This document shows, one piece after another, positions 58,747 to 64,000 of a stretch of DNA of 64,000 nt. Source of the DNA: Pyropia yezoensis. Lineage: Eukaryota > Rhodophyta > Bangiophyceae > Bangiales > Bangiaceae. The notes beneath the pieces were generated by a model that saw only the letters and a list, made by a program, of their open reading frames with translations, was not told the origin of the DNA and ran no database searches. Location of the stretch: positions 27,926,063-27,990,062 of the forward strand of contig CM020619.1 of the NCBI GenBank assembly GCA_009829735.1, in the 5' to 3' direction. Each line of letters opens with the position of its first letter. Positions within the stretch are counted from its first letter, which is position 1. The translations under genes were made by a program, and so were the position numbers.

Positions 58747-59111
58747 CCCGCCCTACCCACCCGACATCCCAGGCTGCTGCGGCATTCCGGTGGGGCAAGC
58801 GCCCATTTCTACCTTCTCAAGCAAGCCCACGACGGCCTTTCCCGCGACGCCTCCCTTGTGGGGCACGTGCCAAACTACCACGGGCGGGCGCAGCGGGCGG
58901 CTACCCGGGGACCGCGGCAGCCAACGCCGCGCAACCTGGGCCTCGCCGCCCCGCTGCCGCCCGTCAAGGCGCGGGTCGCCGGCTGTGGCCGATTCTGCTT
59001 GCTACCTGTACCTTTACTTTCTCTCTCTCTCCCCGTGGGGACGGCGTTGCCGTTCAGCCAGCAGCTATGGGGGTGCTGGCCTAGCCCACTTCGGAATAAA
59101 AGTCACGTTAC
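58747..59111. other. Spacer between A2 and B2 of element C
   Basis: 365 bp with no supported ORF. A pyrimidine run (TTTCTCTCTCTCTCC, about 59020) and an AATAAA (about 59095), a possible polyadenylation signal, lie shortly before B2. Confidence 0.5.
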
Positions 59112-59149
59112 TGGCGCTTCTCCCCCCCGGGGACTCCCTCCTGGTTATG
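59112..59149 (+). repeat. Element C repeat B2, right end of the element
   Basis: 38-bp copy of B1. It marks the 3' boundary of element C by the split-repeat rule. Confidence 0.88.
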
Positions 59150-62055
59150 AGCCCTCATTGGCCGAATCATTGGGCCCGCGCGTCGCCCGACTGCGTCACA
59201 GAGGGGGTCTCCACGCGCGCCCGCAAGCAAGGGTCGTCTCGGGGCACCAAAAGGTTGTAGAGCCTTTGCCGACTCGTTCGGCGCACTCATTGGTGAAACC
59301 GGCTGTCAGAAGTAAAATTACCAACTTCAATTCAACGACGATGGACTGCGACTGGGGAGTTTGCCCGCCCAACAGCGATACCGCCATGCGCGCCCCTGGC
59401 CCCCCTCCCAGGGGCATCAGGGAGGGGGACCCTTGGGCGCGCACCTGTGAAGGGTGGTCCAGGCGCGGTCGGTCACCAGAAGGGCCTCCGTTCGAAGTCG
59501 ACCAGGCGTGTGCCACCAAGTCGAGGTGCGCGCCCACCTCGCCGTGCTCCGTGCCTGTGCTCTGGGCGTGCGGGGGGTCCTCGTGCCCAGCTACGTCCCC
59601 CCCGTCGTGCCCACCTTTCTCCCCCCCCCACGTTGCGCAGTACCTGAAGCTGCCGCACGTGCATGGACATGTACACTTTGCTGTGCACCTGGGAGTGAGA
59701 CCTGTCTTGAAGGTTGTGGTTGGGGGTGATAAGCTCGCTTCCGTTTGTGTGTCGTGATCACAGGTATGTGGATTGCTGTCAGTGCGCCCCTCCTTGTGTT
59801 TGAACGTGTTTTTGTGTGCGTAGGTGCGTGTACGATCTACCTTTTCTTGCCGATGTTGCCTGCGTGAAGAGATTCTGTGGGCACGTTTTTAAGTGGGTGT
59901 TTGTGCTTGTGCGCGATCATTTTTCGATCCCGTCTTGGCAGCGTGTAGGGGTTGAGGGTTGTCTCTTCATTGTTGCTGGCGGACTCCATGTCCCACTCTT
60001 GTGTATTCCGGACGGTGCATAGTGTTGACGTCGTACGTCGTCTGCCTTACTCGCTGTGCTTGTGCGTGATGGTTGCTTGAGCGGCATATGATTGCTGGTT
60101 GCTGTGCTGGGATGGCTGGTGGTGCGAGTAACGCGTGTCATTGTCTTTTTATTATGCCTGATGCCTCTAGTTTATGTACTTCACTTCCCTTGTCTCTCTT
60201 GGCTTGTTTACGCTGTCGTCGTTGTGGTGATGAGTGTGAGACGGCGTGCAGGAGGCGGGAGGGTGCGGGGGCGTGAGCGGGTGCGTGCGTGGGTGAGGGC
60301 ACGGGCGCGGGTGCTGGCGCGGGCGTGGGCGTCGTGGTCGTGGCCATGGTCGTGGTCGGGGGGGGGGGATCGGCCGGAATTTAGCACGATCACGCCCCGT
60401 TGATATGTATTGCACAGCCTCAGTAAAGTACGTCGGTCGGCATCGCATGCTGGCTACATTTGCCCTGCAGTGCGCTTACAGTGGTCCACGTCAAGTGATA
60501 GCGAGATTTTTCCGTATCGCGTCGATGCGCCGGCCCCAACGACGCAGTGGGCATCGAGAATTGGCAACGAAGAGGATCGAGCACCTGCCTCGATGGGGCT
60601 TCTGGGGTGGATCGAGGGGTCCCTGAGGAGCCCTCGAAACCGGCCTTCGATGGCAAAACATGAAGTTCTGACGATGTACCGCCCGTCGCTCCCCCCCTGC
60701 CACGCCACGCGGGTGGCAGCCCCCCCCCCCCTGACCACGCAAAGCCGCGGGTGGCAGAGGTGGCAGCAGCCCCCTCCCCTCACACTGTCGGTAGGGGGGG
60801 AGGGGGCGGCGGCGCGTGCGCCTGCAGGGGAGCGCCATCAAAGGGCAATTGACCCCGTTGACGGCCGACTGCGCGACGTGTGCCGCTGGCAGCCCGCCGT
60901 CGGCCCCACCCCAGGCGGCGGCGCTCGCCTGTTGTTGGCTGTGACGTCGTGGGGCGCCAAGCTGCCAACCCTGCGGGGTCCTGAAGCGGGGATGAGAGAA
61001 ACCCTGCGTGAGATCATCACGGAGGGATGTTGTGGAGGACGGGGGGGGGGCGACGTGCCCGTTCTCCACGGGGGTGGGTGTGCCAGGTCATCGACGCCGC
61101 CCGCCAGCAAGGACACGCGGGCGGCCAGCGCACACGGTCGCGCCAGGGCGGGGGGGGGGGGGTGTATCCTGGCGCAGTCAACCAGCGGGCACGGGACAGG
61201 CAGGGGACGGGCGGGGCCGCCTGTGAGCGGACTCTGATTGGGCTACAACACACACCCTTCGGCCCACTACTGTACCCCGTGCGCTGTCCGTGGGTGGGGA
61301 GGACCACACGGAACAAACGGGGTGGGAGCGGGCACGACAAGGAGAGGGGCGAAAAAGAAAAGACGAAAACGGCGACAGGTTGTGTCGGGCGGGGCTCGAG
61401 TACAATAAGGCGGGCGGTACTGTAGTTGGGGGGGGAGAGGACGGGACGGCCACGACGGTGCGGCGCATGGATGGGCGTGTGGGGGGAGGGGCGGTGGGGT
61501 GGGCGACCATGGCACCGGGCTGCCTGGGTGCCCCAACAAGAGGGCGGCGGGCGCTTGGGTAGAGATCTACAGGCGTTCTCTCCCCCGCTGGTCCACCACC
61601 CCCCGCGATTCACCCCAACTCCCCTTTCCACCGCATCAAGGCCATGCGTGACGGGGGGGGAAGCGGTGGGGACCACCATGACACAAGCAGAGAAGAAACA
61701 GTACACAGGGGGTGGCCCCCTCGGGAATACACGGACAGACGCGGGGCGGGACGGGAAGCGATGGTGACCCATAGAGAGGGTGGGGGGGGAGTGGGCCGGA
61801 GGGGGGTACCACCCGCAACGCAAGTAACGTCTTGGCCGGAGGCGGTCAACCAGAGAGTTCTGGGAGGGGGTGGTAGGCATTCCCTCCATCGGCGCCAGCG
61901 CCGGCGGGGGGGCGCGCTTCAGTCATCATCGACCGCTAGTCGGCGCGTCCCCCCCCTCCCCACCAAAGGGTTTGAAGATAGGGCACCAATCCACCCGCTC
62001 CCTCCTCTTCCCACTCGTCGTCGACCTCGTACCGCCACGGCGCGCGGGCTCACGC
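59150..62055. other. Gene-poor region with strand-asymmetric and simple-repeat tracts
   Basis: No ORF has a recognisable domain. From about 59700 to 60360 the plus strand is conspicuously rich in G and T, ending in GCGTG/GGGCGTG runs (60260-60350). The ATCGA module lies at 60520-60680. The rest is C and G runs with overlapping Pro/Arg ORFs that look like noise. Confidence 0.55.
60520..60680 (+). repeat. ATCGA-motif cluster with GGCAAAACATGA box, right copy
   Basis: Six ATCGA or TCGAT motifs between 60522 and 60651 precede GGCAAAACATGA (60652-60663) and GACGAT (60670). It is the inverted counterpart of 33325-33480, on the far side of the nest. Confidence 0.6.
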
Positions 62056-62793
62056 TCACGGCCTTTGCGGCACGCACACGCCCGCGTCCCCCCACGGGGG
62101 CTCACACACCAGCCGCCAGCCGCACAGGGCGAGGGAGCCCTCCCCACACGCCCCCCCCACCCCCACCACCGCCTTGCACGTGTACGCCGGCGCGTCGCAC
62201 GCCAGCGGCGCGGCGCACACCAGCCGGTCCTCCTGCCCATAGTCACAAAACCCGCCCAGCGGCGACACGGTCACGCAAGACCCCCCCGGGCAGGCCAGCC
62301 CCGCCACGCACGCGCCAATGCCGCGGCCACAGGGGGCGCCGGCGGTGCCCACGGGGAGGCACTCGCGGTCAATGCACGAGGCGCCGCCGGCGCAGGGCGT
62401 CACGCCGGGCGTGCACCGCCCGCCTTGGCCGACGCCACAGGTGTGGCGGGGCGGGCTGCTGCCGGGGATGAACTCGCAGACCGCGGGGGGGGGGCAGGGC
62501 GCGTCCCCGGCCGACCGGCAGGGCACCGCGGGGGGGGGGGACGGCGCGCACACGCCGACGGGGGAGCACGCCATGCCCAGTGCACACGGGGGGGTCCGCA
62601 CCGAGCAGGGGGCGCCGTCGGGGAGGGCCGCCGGAGACGGTGTGCTGGTGGGGGGGAGGGACGGGGACGGTGGAGAGGGCGACGGTGGCGGCGACAGCGA
62701 CGGTGACGGTGATGAGGAGGGCGTCGGCAACAGAGAGGGCGTGCTCATCGGCGGGGGAGACGCGGATGGCGACGCCAATGGCAACGTTGTCGA

Positions 62794-62825
<32 letters not shown>

Positions 62826-63396
62826 GCAGCGACGGCGGCAGCGACACGGGGGGCGGTGGACCTGTCGAAGCACCCACAGGCGGCGGTGCCGTGGCCGTCC
62901 CCCCCGGCGTCCCGGAGGGGCTCGCCGCCGGGACTAATAGCGGCGGCCACCCCCCCCCCCCCCCGCAAGCCATCCTGTGCGGCGGCACACGCCCGCCACG
63001 CACTCGGTCGGCCACCCACACGCCGTCGCCGGGGCGGCGGCGCCACACGGCTCCCCCGCCCGCCCTGCCCGCACGCACACCCCCGCCCGGCACGCGGCGC
63101 CGCGGGTGCACGGCTGGTAGCCGACGGCGGCCGCACCCCCCCCCGTCAGCGAGCGCGCCGCCGCGGCCCACGCCCATGCCCACCCCCACCGTCGGGCGTC
63201 GACGCGACAGCGGCCACCGTCGGGGATGCCCGGCGCGGCGCACACGCCCGCCGCGCCGCACACCAGGCCCGCCGTGCAGGGGAGTGTCGGCGGCGCACAG
63301 CGGCCGCCGGCGGCCACCGCGGGGAGGGTACAACGGCCCCATCGGCAGACTAATGGGGGGGGGCAGCCGGCATCTCGGGCATCGTCGTCGTCGTCG

Positions 63397-63428
<32 letters not shown>

Positions 63429-63641
63429 GCCACTGTCGCCGCCACCCAGGGGGCAGCCCCAACTCCCCTCCAGCCGGGCGGTGCTCCCCACAAGAACGGG
63501 CATGCCGCCTGCTGTCACCGCCGAGGGAGACGCGCCGACGGGGACCGCCACGGCGGCAGCGGCGGCGGCGACCAGACCCGCAGCGGCAGCGACGTTGTGG
63601 CGGTGGGCGCCCCGACGGCGGTGGGGGGGGGGGGAGGGCAT
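62056..63641 (-). CDS. Secreted cysteine-rich repeat protein with Pro/Ser linker; frame discontinuity at a G run
   Basis: From ATG 63641 an Arg/His n-region and Ala-rich core (NVAAAAGLVAAAAAAVAV) form a signal peptide. Repeats of the type G-X-C...PC-X2-GL-X-C...G-X-C follow (CPPPLVCRWGRC, LPCTAGLVCGAAGVC, CTRGAACRAGVCV). A Pro/Ser-rich linker (62640-62880) resembles wall glycoprotein modules. Then come more Cys repeats (CALGMACSPVGVC, CAGGASCIDREC, CVAGLACPGGSC), to a stop at 62056. In all about seven repeats, loosely like Dickkopf-type Cys-rich modules. The N-terminal repeats and the linker lie in different frames that meet at a 15-base run (62950-62964), so either the run length is wrong or an intron intervenes. 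Likely extracellular or cell-wall; function unknown. Confidence 0.65.
62950..62964. repeat. 15-base poly-C run at the frame switch of the Cys-rich gene
   Basis: On the coding strand this is a poly-Gly run in either frame. It is the only obvious place for the two frames of the gene to meet. Confidence 0.8.
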
Positions 63642-64000
63642 GGCGGCCGTCGACCCGCGTCCTGCCGGCTGGCGGGCGGGCGGGCGGGCGGGCGGGCGTT
63701 GAGCCGGCACAAAAGGGAGGCGCGGCGGCGGCAGCAGCGATGGGGAAGTAGCAGCAGCAGCGGCGGCGGCGGCGGCAGCCACATTGATGACGGGCAGTGG
63801 GGGACGGGTGGACTGGCAAGGCGGCCCGCGCACAAGGGGTGACGCGGGCGCGCGGGCCGGCGGCGGGCGACCAAGGAGGGAACACGGTGGGGGGGGGGGG
63901 GGTGCGCGGCAGCCGCCGAGCCCTCCACCGCGACCGCCAGCTGTTGCGCTGGAGCTGCCACAACCGCCACGGCCGCTGCGCGCCGTTCCTGCGGGCCGCT
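63642..64000. other. Upstream flank of the Cys-rich gene
   Basis: It holds GGCGGGCG tandem copies (63673-63697), GCA/GGC triplet repeats (63730-63780) and a G run (63888-63902). The frame remains open but is low-complexity; no separate gene is supported. Confidence 0.5.

Larger units (their letters stand above)
33520..59149 (+). mobile_element. Element C: tyrosine-recombinase (DIRS/PAT-like) retroelement, host of a nested insertion
   Basis: Without the nested elements it is about 6 kb. Order: A1 repeat (33520-34095), gag-like ORF (from 34175, interrupted by element A), reverse transcriptase/RNase H/methyltransferase-like region (55158-57095), tyrosine recombinase (about 57095-58132), B1 (58133-58170), A2 (58171-58746), spacer, B2 (59112-59149). 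The A1 ... B1-A2 ... B2 order is the split-direct-repeat layout of PAT-type elements, which integrate through a circular intermediate without target duplication. It is broken: interrupted by element A and with about one further break. The A copies differ at about one site that I can see, so insertion looks recent. Confidence 0.85.

Noticed and set aside
59486-59510. GTTCGAAGTCGACC as a tRNA T-arm
   Set aside because: No acceptor stem, anticodon arm or D-arm can be built around it; no tRNA gene was found anywhere in the window.

Overview
The window is nuclear DNA of a GC-rich, intron-poor photosynthetic eukaryote. Long eukaryotic-type genes (phenylalanyl-tRNA synthetase beta, glycyl-tRNA synthetase, an ER-type reductase, an EMC8/9 subunit) run without visible introns. 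A plastid ferredoxin of the FdC2 type is present, and there are G/C homopolymers and GC-rich simple repeats throughout. A glycosyltransferase-sulfotransferase fusion and a Hint (Hedgehog/intein-type) secreted protein add to the picture. My best guess is a bangiophyte red alga (Porphyra/Pyropia kind); this is inference, not proof.

Layout. 2-4135: a Fanzor-like (eukaryotic TnpB) nuclease gene, cut by the left edge and carrying two N-terminal zinc knuckles. 4335-5052: a small terminal-inverted-repeat element. 5204-14154: a compact host gene block on alternating strands (FdC2 +, PheRS beta -, GlyRS +, SDR -, EMC8/9 +). 14155-24916: a gene-poor stretch with two unrecognised acidic-protein genes (18128-19078 + and 21236-22453 -), an inverted pair of dispersed repeats and a 60-bp palindrome. 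24917-32557: three host genes (GT/GT2/sulfotransferase fusion -, O-methyltransferase +, Hint protein -). 33520-59149: a three-deep nest of retroelements. 59150-62055: gene-poor. 62056-63641: a Cys-rich secreted-protein gene on the minus strand.

The nest. Element C is a tyrosine-recombinase (DIRS/PAT-like) retroelement with split direct repeats (A1 ... B1-A2 ... B2). A Ty3/gypsy-type LTR element (A, 35033-54685, 469-bp LTRs, ATGAC target duplication) lies inside its first ORF. A second Ty3/gypsy-type element (B, left end hidden in a 500-base N gap, right end 53826) lies inside A in the opposite orientation. A and B share a 19-nt primer-binding site and a layout in which an extra ORF lies downstream of pol on the opposite strand. 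The two antisense ORFs resemble each other. Both elements are also packed with short perfect inverted repeats, which I did not see at similar density in the host genes.

The host genes are mostly independent housekeeping functions. The two aminoacyl-tRNA synthetase genes share one 647-bp head-to-head spacer, which suggests co-expression from a bidirectional promoter. The glycosyltransferase-sulfotransferase fusion would fit synthesis of sulfated cell-wall galactans.
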